Of a stretch of DNA of 60,504 bases, positions 45,218-54,600 are shown piece after piece. Positions within the stretch are counted from its first letter, which is position 1; each line of letters starts with the position of its first letter. Both the position numbers and the translations under genes were made by a program. The notes beneath the pieces were generated by a model, which saw only the letters and a program-made list of their open reading frames with translations, ran no database searches and was not told the DNA's origin. The stretch is taken from assembly GCA_011525915.1 (NCBI GenBank), contig WYBM01000080.1:1-60504 (forward strand), written 5' to 3'. Origin of the DNA: Ardenticatenaceae bacterium (GTDB taxonomy: Bacteria > Chloroflexota > Anaerolineae > Promineifilales > Promineifilaceae).

Positions 45218-46145
45218 AAGCCCCCAGTTTACGCGCTAGAAGCAAATACAAGGCCATGACCATGATCGGCAGCACCGTAAAAGCAGCAGCCAGGGGGATA
45301 TTGCCGGAGGTTCCCTGGTAGCTGTAAACCGTCATACCGATAAACGGGCTGGAGTCCCCAATGACGGAGGGGATGATGTAATCCCCCAGCGTCAGGGAAA
45401 AAGTAAATATTGAACCAGCTACTACCCCTGGAAACGCCAGCGGCAAAGTAATCGTGCGGAATGTTGTCGACGGCCGGGCCCCTAAATCGCCGCTGGCCTC
45501 GGTCAGAGACAGTGGCACCCGTTCCAAAGAAGCCATGATGGGTAATATCATGTAGGGCAGCCAGATATAAAGGAAGACAAAAAACAGACCCAGAGAAGAT
45601 ATGGAAAGGGATGGCCCACCCACAACCGGCAGGCGTAATACCCAATCCAGTGCCGGTGTTAACCCAAACTGGGCCAGGAACCAGCTCACAATTCCTTCCT
45701 TGGCCAGGATCAACTTCCAGGAATAGACCCGAACGATGTAAGAAGACCACAGCGGCAGCAAAATCAGCAGATACAAGATTGCCTTCATCCGTTGTGAGGC
45801 ATACCTTACCGTGAAATAAGCCAATGGGAAAGCCATCAGCGCCGCCCCCACCGTCACCGTCGCCGCCATGGTCACCGTGCGCCCGAAGATCTCCATGTGC
45901 GGCCTGGTGAACAAATCGGCATAGGTGCGCAGGCTAAACTGGCGTACTACCTGCCCGGTAAAACCATCCAGATAAAATAAGGATTGAATAAGCAGCCCAA
46001 TCAGGGAACCGACATAAACAATAAGCATCCAGGCCAGGGGGGGCACGAGCAGCAGCAGTAATAACAGCTGCGGCCGGTTATACAGGGCTGTGGAGACACG
46101 CCGCCAGATTGAATGTTTAGGCGGGGAAAAAATGGTTGTCTGCAT
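45204..46145 (-). CDS. potB: Spermidine/putrescine ABC transporter permease, PotB-like
   Basis: A 313-residue permease with about six helices after a cytoplasmic start. EAA loop LTEASGDLGARPSTTFRTIT and FTFSLTLGDYIIPSVIGD fit PotB. It forms the channel with PotC. It lies 8 bp after potA and overlaps potC, so the four genes form one unit. Confidence 0.88.
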   Translation of the reverse strand: MQTTIFSPPKHSIWRRVSTALYNRPQLLLLLLLVPPLAWMLIVYVGSLIGLLIQSLFYLDGFTGQVVRQFSLRTYADLFTRPHMEIFGRTVTMAATVTVGAALMAFPLAYFTVRYASQRMKAILYLLILLPLWSSYIVRVYSWKLILAKEGIVSWFLAQFGLTPALDWVLRLPVVGGPSLSISSLGLFFVFLYIWLPYMILPIMASLERVPLSLTEASGDLGARPSTTFRTITLPLAFPGVVAGSIFTFSLTLGDYIIPSVIGDSSPFIGMTVYSYQGTSGNIPLAAAFTVLPIMVMALYLLLARKLGAFDAL

Positions 46146-46153
46146 AGGGCACC

Positions 46154-47197
46154 TTACTCTCTGTCCAGCAGGGGATTATTTGCTGACCGGGACCAGATGA
46201 GCCGTACCGGTTTGCCTTCCACGGCCGTTATAGTGTTTAATGCCGCATCTAGATTTTGTTCTATTACAATCATCTCGCCGCCGCTTTCCAACCTTACAGT
46301 ATACCGTGTATGCATACCTGCATACACGGCTTGCTGCACCACGCCATCTACGGCACAAGCATCTTTGGGAACGGCCGTGTCTTTGGGTGCCAAACGTATC
46401 TTTTCCGGGCGTATAGAAACCGTTTTTGCTTCCCCAGTTAAGGACATAGCCAAATCCCCATCGAGAATATTGGACGTGCCTACAAAACCAGCCACAAAAG
46501 CGGTGCGCGGCCGTTCGTAAAGATCGGCCGGTGTACCAACCTGCACAATCTTCCCCATATTGAAGACAGCAATACGGTTACTCATCGTCAGTGCCTCTTC
46601 CTGATCATGTGTTACAAAGATGAAAGTGATGCCCACCTCACGTTGAATGGCCTTCAACTCCACCTGCATTTGTTGGCGCAGCTTTAAGTCCAGTGCTCCT
46701 AAGGGTTCATCTAACAGCAACACTTTAGGGTGATTGATCAAGGCTCGGGCCAAAGCCACTCGCTGCCGCTGCCCGCCCGAAAGCTGTGATGGTTTTCGTC
46801 GTTCCAAACCTGGTAACCGCACCAGTTCCAGCATCTCCTTGCCCCGTGCTTCTCGGACTGGCTTGGGTACCTTTTTCACCATTAAGCCATAGGCGATATT
46901 TTCCCCCACCGTCATATGAGGGAACAGGGCATAATCTTGAAAGACAGTGTTTACTTCCCGTTCGTAAGCAGGCAAAAGGGTGACATCACGGCCGTAAAGC
47001 TTAATCTGACCTGACGTTGGATGATCAAAACCAGCAATCATCCGCAGGCAGGTTGTCTTGCCTGATCCTGAAGGCCCAAGCAGCGTAAAAAACTCGCCGT
47101 CTAAAACTGTAAAGCTGACCTCGTCTACCGCTTTGATATCTGCAAAATGCCGGCTGACACCGTTAAATTCAATGGCTGGAAGGTTGTTTTGATTCAA
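46154..47197 (-). CDS. potA: Spermidine/putrescine ABC transporter ATPase, PotA-like
   Basis: A 347-residue ATPase: Walker A GPSGSGKTT, signature LSGGQRQRVALARAL, Walker B VLLLDEPLGALD, switch histidine in FVTHDQEEAL, and a C-terminal TOBE domain (from about 270). It drives polyamine-type uptake with PotB/PotC. About 100 bp downstream of potD, the widest gap in the operon. Confidence 0.9.
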   Translation of the reverse strand: MNQNNLPAIEFNGVSRHFADIKAVDEVSFTVLDGEFFTLLGPSGSGKTTCLRMIAGFDHPTSGQIKLYGRDVTLLPAYEREVNTVFQDYALFPHMTVGENIAYGLMVKKVPKPVREARGKEMLELVRLPGLERRKPSQLSGGQRQRVALARALINHPKVLLLDEPLGALDLKLRQQMQVELKAIQREVGITFIFVTHDQEEALTMSNRIAVFNMGKIVQVGTPADLYERPRTAFVAGFVGTSNILDGDLAMSLTGEAKTVSIRPEKIRLAPKDTAVPKDACAVDGVVQQAVYAGMHTRYTVRLESGGEMIVIEQNLDAALNTITAVEGKPVRLIWSRSANNPLLDRE

Positions 47198-47297
47198 GTT
47201 TTAACTCTATCCATGGCCTTGCCTGTGGCGTTTTATGCGCATAGGTTTTCCACTCTGGCGGGCAGCCCAACGGCCGTTAATCCACAGTTTGTATTCC

Positions 47298-48476
47298 CTA
47301 CCGCCCACCAATCACAGCAATATAATTGGTAACCCATTCATGATAAGGCACACATTCATCTTGAGATTCACAAGCAGAGGTAGGCGTCTTCCAAAAGCTG
47401 ATTTTTTCAAAGTTGTCGATGCCGTTGATCTCACATCCATCTGGTCCTAACAGTTCGTTGTTATCACAGGCAGACGGCACGGCGGGGACTGACCCAAACC
47501 AGGCCGCCAAGTCCCCTTGTAGGTTGTGATTGAGGGAGTGGTTGAGCCACATATAGGCACAGTTTGGGTGGGATGCTTCAATATGCATCATCGTGGTATC
47601 GGCCCAGCCTGTTGCCCCTTCTTTGGGAATAACACTCTCAATGGGTGCGCCGCCGGCCTTTAACAGGTTCACCTGAAATGGCCAGGAGCTAGAAGCAACG
47701 ACACCTTCATTGGTGAAATCATCCATCTGAATAAAGGCATCATGCCAGTAACGACCGACTAATTCACGTTGTTGTCGCAGCAAATCCAGTGAGGCATTAA
47801 ACTGATCCCGGTTTAATTCGTAGGGGTCTACAATCCCCATTTCCGGATGATTATGCATCAGGTATAGGGCTGCGTCGGCAATATAGATGGGACCATCAAA
47901 GGCTTGAATGCGCCCCTTATTTGGCAGACCGTCTGCCAGCGTCATCTCTTCAAAAACTACGCGCCAGCTATCAGGAGCCTCACCACCAAAGGCACCGGTG
48001 TTGTACATCAGTACGTTGGAACCCCATTGATAAGGAACACCGTAGTGAACGCCGTTTACGGTATGCCATTCCGCATTCTGCAGACGTGGATCCACAGTAT
48101 CCCACCCCTCAATTAAATCAATGTTAACCGGCTGAACTTTGCCACCGGAAATAAGGCGTAAGCTGGCATCACCTGATGCGGTCACCAGATCAAAGCCGCC
48201 TTCGTTCATCAACGCTACCATTTCATCAGAAGTGGCGGCCACTTTGGTATTAACCTTGCAGCCGGTTTCCGCTTCATAATCCGTCACCCAATCAAATGCG
48301 GGGTCTGTTTCCCCGCGCTCAATATAACCTGCCCAGGCAATAATATCTACCTGGCCTTCTCCTGCACCAATTTCTTGCATCATTCCCTTACTTTCCACTT
48401 CCCCACTATCACCACCAGCGCAGGCAACCATGACCATAACCCCTGACCAAGCCAGTAAAATCATCATCTTCTTCAT
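47298..48476 (-). CDS. potD: Polyamine ABC transporter substrate-binding lipoprotein, PotD-like
   Basis: A 392-residue lipoprotein beginning MKKMMILLAWSGVMVMVAC, lipobox VMVACAGG. The mature part is a type-II periplasmic-binding fold with IIAWAGYIERG, TGCKVNTKVAATSDEMVALM and VPYQWGSNVLMYN as in PotD/PotF. Ligand acid residues cannot be assigned with certainty. ATG at 48476 is preceded by GGAGGAAACAGA; an upstream in-frame start adds 37 unlikely residues. Divergent from the flavoprotein gene. Confidence 0.88.
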   Translation of the reverse strand: MKKMMILLAWSGVMVMVACAGGDSGEVESKGMMQEIGAGEGQVDIIAWAGYIERGETDPAFDWVTDYEAETGCKVNTKVAATSDEMVALMNEGGFDLVTASGDASLRLISGGKVQPVNIDLIEGWDTVDPRLQNAEWHTVNGVHYGVPYQWGSNVLMYNTGAFGGEAPDSWRVVFEEMTLADGLPNKGRIQAFDGPIYIADAALYLMHNHPEMGIVDPYELNRDQFNASLDLLRQQRELVGRYWHDAFIQMDDFTNEGVVASSSWPFQVNLLKAGGAPIESVIPKEGATGWADTTMMHIEASHPNCAYMWLNHSLNHNLQGDLAAWFGSVPAVPSACDNNELLGPDGCEINGIDNFEKISFWKTPTSACESQDECVPYHEWVTNYIAVIGGR

Positions 48477-48608
48477 TTCTGTTTCCTCCAAAAAGTTTTG
48501 GCCCATATAACGATAGAATGCCGGTTGCTTTTTCACATTTTTCAATAGGCATTTCCCTCCTGAAAAATGGTTTGACTTGTCGGGCAAAGTATACCTTCGG
48601 TGAATGAA

Positions 48609-48637
48609 CCGGTAAATAGAAACAAAAAATTTACCGG
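48609..48637. promoter_or_regulatory. Perfect CCGGTAAAT inverted repeat in the potD/flavoprotein divergent region
   Basis: CCGGTAAAT (48609-48617) and ATTTACCGG (48629-48637) are perfect inverse copies with an 11-base A-rich spacer, giving half-site centres 20 bp (two turns) apart. The position between two divergent starts (133 bp and 143 bp away) suits a dimeric repressor or activator. A second small dyad, GAGGA/TCCTC, lies at about 48732-48749. Confidence 0.5.
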
Positions 48638-48779
48638 ATCGGCAAAGGTCAAGCTACTTCTTAGATATTACAGTCGTCGCCACAGATTTGCGTCCTTTTC
48701 CCTAAGTCCCCGTCTTCTATAGAAACATAAAGAGGAATTAAATATCCTCGCAACTCAATTATCATGGAGGCTTTTGAAT

Positions 48780-50399
48780 ATGAGTAATAACAATCCTTGG
48801 CACACTATTTCGACAATGTCTGATGCTGAAAAGAGCTGCTGTGATCAGCCGCCGGACGGTTCCGCTTGTTGCGAACCCACCCATCACGAAAACATCTGTT
48901 GCCAGCAGCCGGCAAATGGTGCAGCCTGCTGTTCGCCGGCAGACAAGAGTGGGGCGGGGAATATTGTGCAACCGATTCTTGTATCTGCAGATAAACCGAC
49001 GCCAAAGGAGGATGGGCCGGTTGCTATCATTGGCGGTGGGCCCATTGGACTGGCCGCCGCCGCTCATTTACAGAGCCGGGGTGAGCGGTTTATTCTATTT
49101 GAGGCAGGAGAGCAGGTTGGGGCCAGCATATGGTCATGGCGGCATATACGGATTTTTTCACCCTGGCAATACACGGTAGACAGCACGGCCGTATCCCTTT
49201 TAGAAGCCCATGGGTGGAAAATGCCTCCGCCAGACACATTGCCCACTGGCGAAGAAATCATTGAACAATACTTGCACCCTTTGGCCAATCTTCCCGAACT
49301 TAAACCGCATATTCATCTAAACAGCCGTGTTGTTTCTGTGGGACGCAAAGGGTTGGATAAGATGAAAACAGCCCGACGGGATAACTTACCCTTTGTTGTA
49401 CGTGTAGAACAAACAGGAAAGGTTAGACAGTTCGAGGCGCGGGCCGTTATTGATGCCTCTGGCACCTGGGCCAACCCCAACCCGCTCGGATCTGGCGGCA
49501 TCGCAGCCGACGGGGAAGGAGCGGCAGCTGCGCATATTTTTTATGGTATTCCGGATGTTACGGGGGAACACAAACCACGATACGCCAATAAAAAAGTGAT
49601 GGTAGTAGGTAGTGGGCATTCCGCGATGAACGCCCTGCTGGATTTAGTTCGGTTAAAAGAGGATTATCCGGCCACCAAAATTGTATGGGCCTTACGCAAG
49701 GAACAGTTGCAAACAGTTTATGGGGGTGAAACCAGTGATGCGCTGCCTGCACGTGGAGCTTTGGGAGCCAGGATTCGAGAAGCCGTGTTATCAAACGGCA
49801 TCCAGGTTTTTACCCCATTTTACATTCATCAGTTAGAGGTCGTGGATGACAGCTTAAATGTTAGAGGCATCAAAGATAAACAAGAGGCTGTCATCTCTGA
49901 AGTAGACGAAATCATTACGAGTACTGGTGCCCGCCCAGATGTATCATTTTTGCGAGAGGTACGGTTCAGTCTTGATCCGGCCTTGGAGAGCGTACCAGAG
50001 TTGGCTCCATTGATTGATCCCAACATTCACAGCTGTGGTACAGTCCGGCCTCATGGTGAAAAAGAGCTGCGCCAGCCAGAAAAGGATTTCTACATTGTCG
50101 GGATGAAAAGTTACGGCCGTGCCCCTACATTTTTACTTGCTACCGGTTATGAGCAGGTACGGTCCGTGGTGGCTGCCCTGGTTGGTGATTGGGAAGCAGC
50201 CGCACGAGTAGAACTTAATCTACCGGCTACGGGTGTCTGTAGTTCTGATCCTCTTGCTGCTAACGGTTCCTCAGGTGGTGCTGCCTGCTGTAGTGAGGAA
50301 GCTCCCGTTGAAGAAATTACAACCGTGGCTGTGGCCTCTTCTTGTTGCAGCCCAGCGGTGCCCAATGCCGTGCTTCAACCAGCAAACAGTTGTTGCTAA
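48780..50399 (+). CDS. FAD/NAD(P)-dependent oxidoreductase with paired-cysteine tails
   Basis: About 539 residues. The core is a flavin monooxygenase-like fold: FAD motif VAIIGGGPIGLAAAAHL near residue 82 and a second Rossmann motif VMVVGSGHSAMN near 278, with GMKSYGRAPTFLLATGYEQV near the end. Both ends carry vicinal cysteines: SCCDQPP, ACCEP, ICCQQP, ACCSP at the start and ACCSEE, SCCSP and a final SCC. Vicinal thiols suggest binding of arsenite or another soft metal; the core resembles ArsO-like flavoproteins. That link is inference. ATG at 48780 follows GGAGG. Upstream of an MFS gene. Confidence 0.75.
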   Translation: MSNNNPWHTISTMSDAEKSCCDQPPDGSACCEPTHHENICCQQPANGAACCSPADKSGAGNIVQPILVSADKPTPKEDGPVAIIGGGPIGLAAAAHLQSRGERFILFEAGEQVGASIWSWRHIRIFSPWQYTVDSTAVSLLEAHGWKMPPPDTLPTGEEIIEQYLHPLANLPELKPHIHLNSRVVSVGRKGLDKMKTARRDNLPFVVRVEQTGKVRQFEARAVIDASGTWANPNPLGSGGIAADGEGAAAAHIFYGIPDVTGEHKPRYANKKVMVVGSGHSAMNALLDLVRLKEDYPATKIVWALRKEQLQTVYGGETSDALPARGALGARIREAVLSNGIQVFTPFYIHQLEVVDDSLNVRGIKDKQEAVISEVDEIITSTGARPDVSFLREVRFSLDPALESVPELAPLIDPNIHSCGTVRPHGEKELRQPEKDFYIVGMKSYGRAPTFLLATGYEQVRSVVAALVGDWEAAARVELNLPATGVCSSDPLAANGSSGGAACCSEEAPVEEITTVAVASSCCSPAVPNAVLQPANSCC

Positions 50400-50424
50400 T
50401 GGCAAATCATTAAGCCCTTTTGGC

Positions 50425-50461
50425 AAAGCCTATGCCTTCCTAATATTAAGGCGTAGGTTTT
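50425..50461 (+). terminator. Intercistronic hairpin between flavoprotein and MFS genes
   Basis: AAAGCCTATGCCTT (50425-50438) and AAGGCGTAGGTTTT (50448-50461) form a stem with two mismatches around CCTAATATT and end in Ts. It may weaken transcription of the MFS gene relative to the flavoprotein gene. Confidence 0.5.
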
Positions 50462-50474
50462 GCCTGCATTGCCT

Positions 50475-51638
50475 ATGACTACCAAAATGAAAAACAATAT
50501 ATTCACCACTTTTCAAGCAACCGTTTGGCCGCCCATGCTCATTTCTGCACTGGTCCTGTCATTGGCCGGATGGGGAGATGCCTTTTTATACGTGATCTTA
50601 CCTTTAGATGCAGCTGGAATGGGCGTATCGGTGGCCTGGATAGGTGTTTTGTTATCCATCAATAAATTTATTCGCCTGGGAGGAAATCATATCGTGGCTG
50701 TGTCCATTAGCCGGTCAGGATATAAGTCAATGGTTGTTGTAGGCGCTGTGCTGGCCACGTTAACCACATTATCCTATGGTTTGACCCCCCCCATCTGGGT
50801 GTGGTTGGCGGCACGGGCTGGCTGGGGGCTTGCTTTCGCCTCGCTGCGTATTTGTGCAATGGGTTATGCTACTGAAGGTAAAAAAATGGGAGTTTACCTG
50901 GGAACAAGCAGCGCTATTTATGCATTTGGCCCGATGTCGGCCTTATTAGTAGGGCCCCTCATTGTCGCCCGGATAAGTGTACAGAATACATTTCTGATTT
51001 TTGGCACAGTTACGGCTATGGCGATCCCCCTTGCCTTTCTTCTGCCGAAAGACACCAAGGCGATTTATCAGCCACTTTCCGGCAAATTCCCTCGGCCCCA
51101 TTGGTTTGATGGGCTTATATTCACCACGGCGCTGGCTGATGGTATTCTGGTGGTAACATTGGGGGCTTTGTTATTAAATAAAGGGATGAGTGAGGCCATG
51201 GCCTTGGGTGCCACATCCCTGTTCCTGGCAGTCAAAAGATTAGGGGTGGTTGTGGTAGGGCCGTTATCTGGCTGGCTAGCTGACCGCTGGCGACTCACCT
51301 CCGTATTCCTGCTTTCAATAGGCGGTTTTGTAATAGGGTTGGGTTTAATTGGGTCAGAGCTAATCATTGTGGGCGTCGTTGTTGCGTTTATGAGTCATGC
51401 AGTCAATTTGGCGCTGTCTCCAGGCGTAGCAGTTTCCATTCAGCCAACAGCGAAAAAAATAAGTGCATTTTCGGCTTTAACAACCTGGCTAGATTTAGGC
51501 ACTGCGTTTGGTGTGCTCCTAGGGGGAATTATATTAGTCCAATTAACAACAAGTATTGTTTACTTCGGGTTAATAGTCATGGTAGGTGCATTCACTTTAA
51601 TGACCTATCGAAATGTCATACAACACCACAGGATATGA
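50475..51638 (+). CDS. MFS transporter
   Basis: About 387 residues with twelve hydrophobic segments; FIRLGGNHIVAVSISRSGYK and WLADRWRL are the cytoplasmic loop motifs of the major facilitator fold. It is likely an exporter by context. Location 76 bp after a cysteine-rich flavoprotein gene suggests that it handles the product of that enzyme, comparable to arsenic gene pairs such as flavoprotein plus MFS. ATG at 50475 is chosen; TTG at 50460 and ATG at 50487 are alternatives and none has a strong RBS. Confidence 0.8.
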   Translation: MTTKMKNNIFTTFQATVWPPMLISALVLSLAGWGDAFLYVILPLDAAGMGVSVAWIGVLLSINKFIRLGGNHIVAVSISRSGYKSMVVVGAVLATLTTLSYGLTPPIWVWLAARAGWGLAFASLRICAMGYATEGKKMGVYLGTSSAIYAFGPMSALLVGPLIVARISVQNTFLIFGTVTAMAIPLAFLLPKDTKAIYQPLSGKFPRPHWFDGLIFTTALADGILVVTLGALLLNKGMSEAMALGATSLFLAVKRLGVVVVGPLSGWLADRWRLTSVFLLSIGGFVIGLGLIGSELIIVGVVVAFMSHAVNLALSPGVAVSIQPTAKKISAFSALTTWLDLGTAFGVLLGGIILVQLTTSIVYFGLIVMVGAFTLMTYRNVIQHHRI

Positions 51639-51642
51639 AGGG

Positions 51643-51660
51643 CCCCCCATTTTTCGGGGG
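51643..51660. terminator. Short GC hairpin between convergent genes
   Basis: Six Cs (51643-51648) and five Gs (51656-51660) around ATTTTTC. It is 5 bp after the MFS stop and 27 bp from the end of the minus-strand STAND gene, so it may serve both. Confidence 0.5.
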
Positions 51661-51686
51661 AGAATCAGAAGCGTATGGCTTGGTGC

Positions 51687-54600
51687 TTATGGCGTCAACG
51701 CTGGTGGTGGCCCGGAAATATCTGTGGTCAGGCAGGGCAGTTGGCGCAGGTATTGGGCGCATTGGGCCGGGGACAGCGGCTGTGCCAGCCGCCCCCAGGC
51801 TTGAGCCAGCAAATCGTTAATGGTGGTCAGGGGGGTGATGCGGGCGGTGCTGTCCAGGCTGGCGGTGGTCAACGCGGCGTTATCAGGGGTAAAGATCACG
51901 GCCGTGACTGCCGACGTGTGTCCCAAAATCGTGCGCAGTACCTGGCCGGTGTTAACATCCCACAGCCGTGCTGTTTTGTCCACGCTGGCGGTGGCCAGTT
52001 GTGAGCCGTTGGCGTTAAACACCACCCACAAGACCGGGCCGGTGTGGCCAGAGAAGGTGCGCAGCACTTCACCACTCTCCAGATCCCACAGCTTTACCAG
52101 ACCGTCGGCGCCGGCAGACGCCAATAAAGCGCCGTCAGAGCTAAAGGCCGCATGATGGATCAGGCCGTTGTGCCCAGAAATCTCATGGACCTTATCGCCA
52201 GTGATTGTATTCCAGATGGTGGCTACCTCGCCGCTGGTGGCTGCTAACAGCGCCCCGTCGGCGCTAAACGTGACAGTATTCACCGGGGCATCATGGGTCA
52301 GGACCATCGTCACCTTATTGGTGGCCGTATCCCACAGGCGGGCTTCGCCATCATGGCCTGCTGTTGCCAGCAGCGAACCATCGGGATTAAACGCCAGGTC
52401 ATTGACGATGTCAGGGTGGAAATAGAGAGGTTCCAATAAGTCGTTTGTCGTCAGGTCAAACAGGCGCACAATGGTGTCCTGACTGGCCGTGGCTAAAATG
52501 GGTTGGGTGGGGTGGAAAGCCGCGGTGTTTACAGCACTGCTGAACGCCGTCAGCAGCTGCCGCACCTCGCCTGTGGCGCTGTCCCAGATGCGCACCGTCT
52601 GGTCATTGCTGGCCGTGGCAATCACGGTGCCATCCGGGCCGTAACGCAGGCTGTTTACCCCGGCACGATGATCCGTGAGCACCAGCGGTTCTAAACCTGT
52701 TTCCGCGTTCCAGATGCGGGCGGTGCCGTCAACGCTGGCGGTCACCAGCCTTTCACCAGATGAATAGAAGCCCACGGCCGTCAGCGCCCCAGTGTGCCCG
52801 GACAACGTCAAAATGGCCCGTTTGGCGGCCAGGTCCCACACCTTGGCTGAGCTGTCTGCCCCAGCGGTGACCAACCGGGTGCCGTTGGCGTCAAAGGCTA
52901 CGGCCGTGACGGCCCCCGTATGCCCGGGCAAAGTGGCAATCAGCGTTTCGCCATCCCAAATACGGGCCACCCCGTTGGCTTTGGCCGCCGCTATCAGCTC
53001 ACCATCTGGGCTGATGGCAATGTCATTGACGGGCACCGGCTGCCCGGCCGTGTCATATTCGGCATCGAAAGAGATGATGGGGATGCCGGAAGCACTGTTT
53101 TGCAGGACGATGATGCCCCCCTGCCCGGCGGTGGCAAACGCGCTGCCATCAGGCACAAAGGCGACGGCATTGACGGGATTGTTGTGTTCAAATTGGCGCA
53201 GCAGCGACGCACCGGTTACAAAATTCCACACACGAGCCGTGCCTGCTTCATAACCAGCAGCTACCCTTTCACCGTCAGGGTGGAAGGCCAGGGCCCGCAC
53301 CCCGCCATCATCTTCACCGCGCATGGCCCGTACCAGGGTGCCTGCGGCCACATCCCAGACGATGATCAGGCTGTCGCTGCTGCCGGTGGCCAGGTGGGTG
53401 CTGGCCGGCGAAAAGGCCAGGCTGGTTACGGGTGCGCTGTGGCCGGCGAGCGTATGCACTTCCTGGCCGGTAGCCGCGTTCCAGATTTTGACGGTGGCAT
53501 CATCGCTGGCGGTGGCCAGCCAACGGCCGTCTGGACTGACGGCGGCATCATTGACGGGCCCGGTGTGCCCTGCCAGCGTAAACACCTGCTGTGAACCTTG
53601 CACTGACCGGTAGAGGGCGTCTGTGGCTTCCGCCGGCGGCGGTTCTCCGGCGGCTGTGGTGATATTTACCGCTTCCAAGGCCAGTAACAGGCTCAACTGC
53701 GGGTCACTGCTCAGTTGGCTGAGCGAGGCGGCCGCCATTTCACGGGCCGACGCCAGCCGGGCGTTGGCCGCGGCGCGGGCTTCGTTGGCTTCGGCCGTGG
53801 CTCGTGCATTTTCGGCCGCTTGTGCGTTTTGCTCAGCTATTTCGCGTTCATCTTCGGCGATAAACCGCTGGACATTGGCTTCCACTTCGGCGGTGGCGGC
53901 GGCCGCAGCGTTGGCCTCGGCTTCTGTTTGGGCTGTTTCGGCGAGGGCGGCATTCTGAGCGGCGATCTGAGCATTGGCTTCGGCGGTGGCCTGGGCATAT
54001 TCAGCGGCTGCTTCGTTAGCCACGGCCGTGGCGGCGTTATCTTGGGCTGCCTGCGCGTTTTGGTCAGCGATGACGGCGTTACGCCGGGCCAACAGGGCAA
54101 ACCCCAGGGCGATGAAGAAGACAAATGCCAGGGCTACCACCAGGATGGACAGCCGCCGGGCAAACAGGCGGGCCTGGTCTAATTCACGCTGGCGGGCGGC
54201 TTCGCGTTCAAGCTCTTCTTTTTTAACGGCCGTGAGGCTGGCGGCCACAAATGTTTTTTCCAGCTCGCTGAGGTCAGCATACTGCTGGGCTTCTTCCAGC
54301 ACCAGGCCACGCAGCAGCGCACTCTCGTCGCGATCCAGCGCATCCCACTGTTCCGCCATTTCTGTCAGGCGCAGGCGATGGCGCAAGAATACCCGGTCTT
54401 CTTCCAGCCAGCCGATGAGCCGGGGCCAGTTACGCACCAACGCTTCATGGGCGATCTCCAGTTGGTCGTTGTCTGGGCTTTCACCTGGGGTCAGGCGCAG
54501 CAAGCGCTCGCGTACAAAGTGGTTGACAACATAATCTACCCGGGCCTGGCCAATGGTGGGTTCATACAACTGCTGGCGCTGCACACGGTTGCGTACCACG

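Noticed and set aside
53740..54070. Ala/Glu/Gln repeats in the WD40-STAND gene as an independent repeat element
   Set aside because: It is the coding sequence of an alanine-rich coiled coil, in frame and without DNA-level periodicity beyond codon bias.
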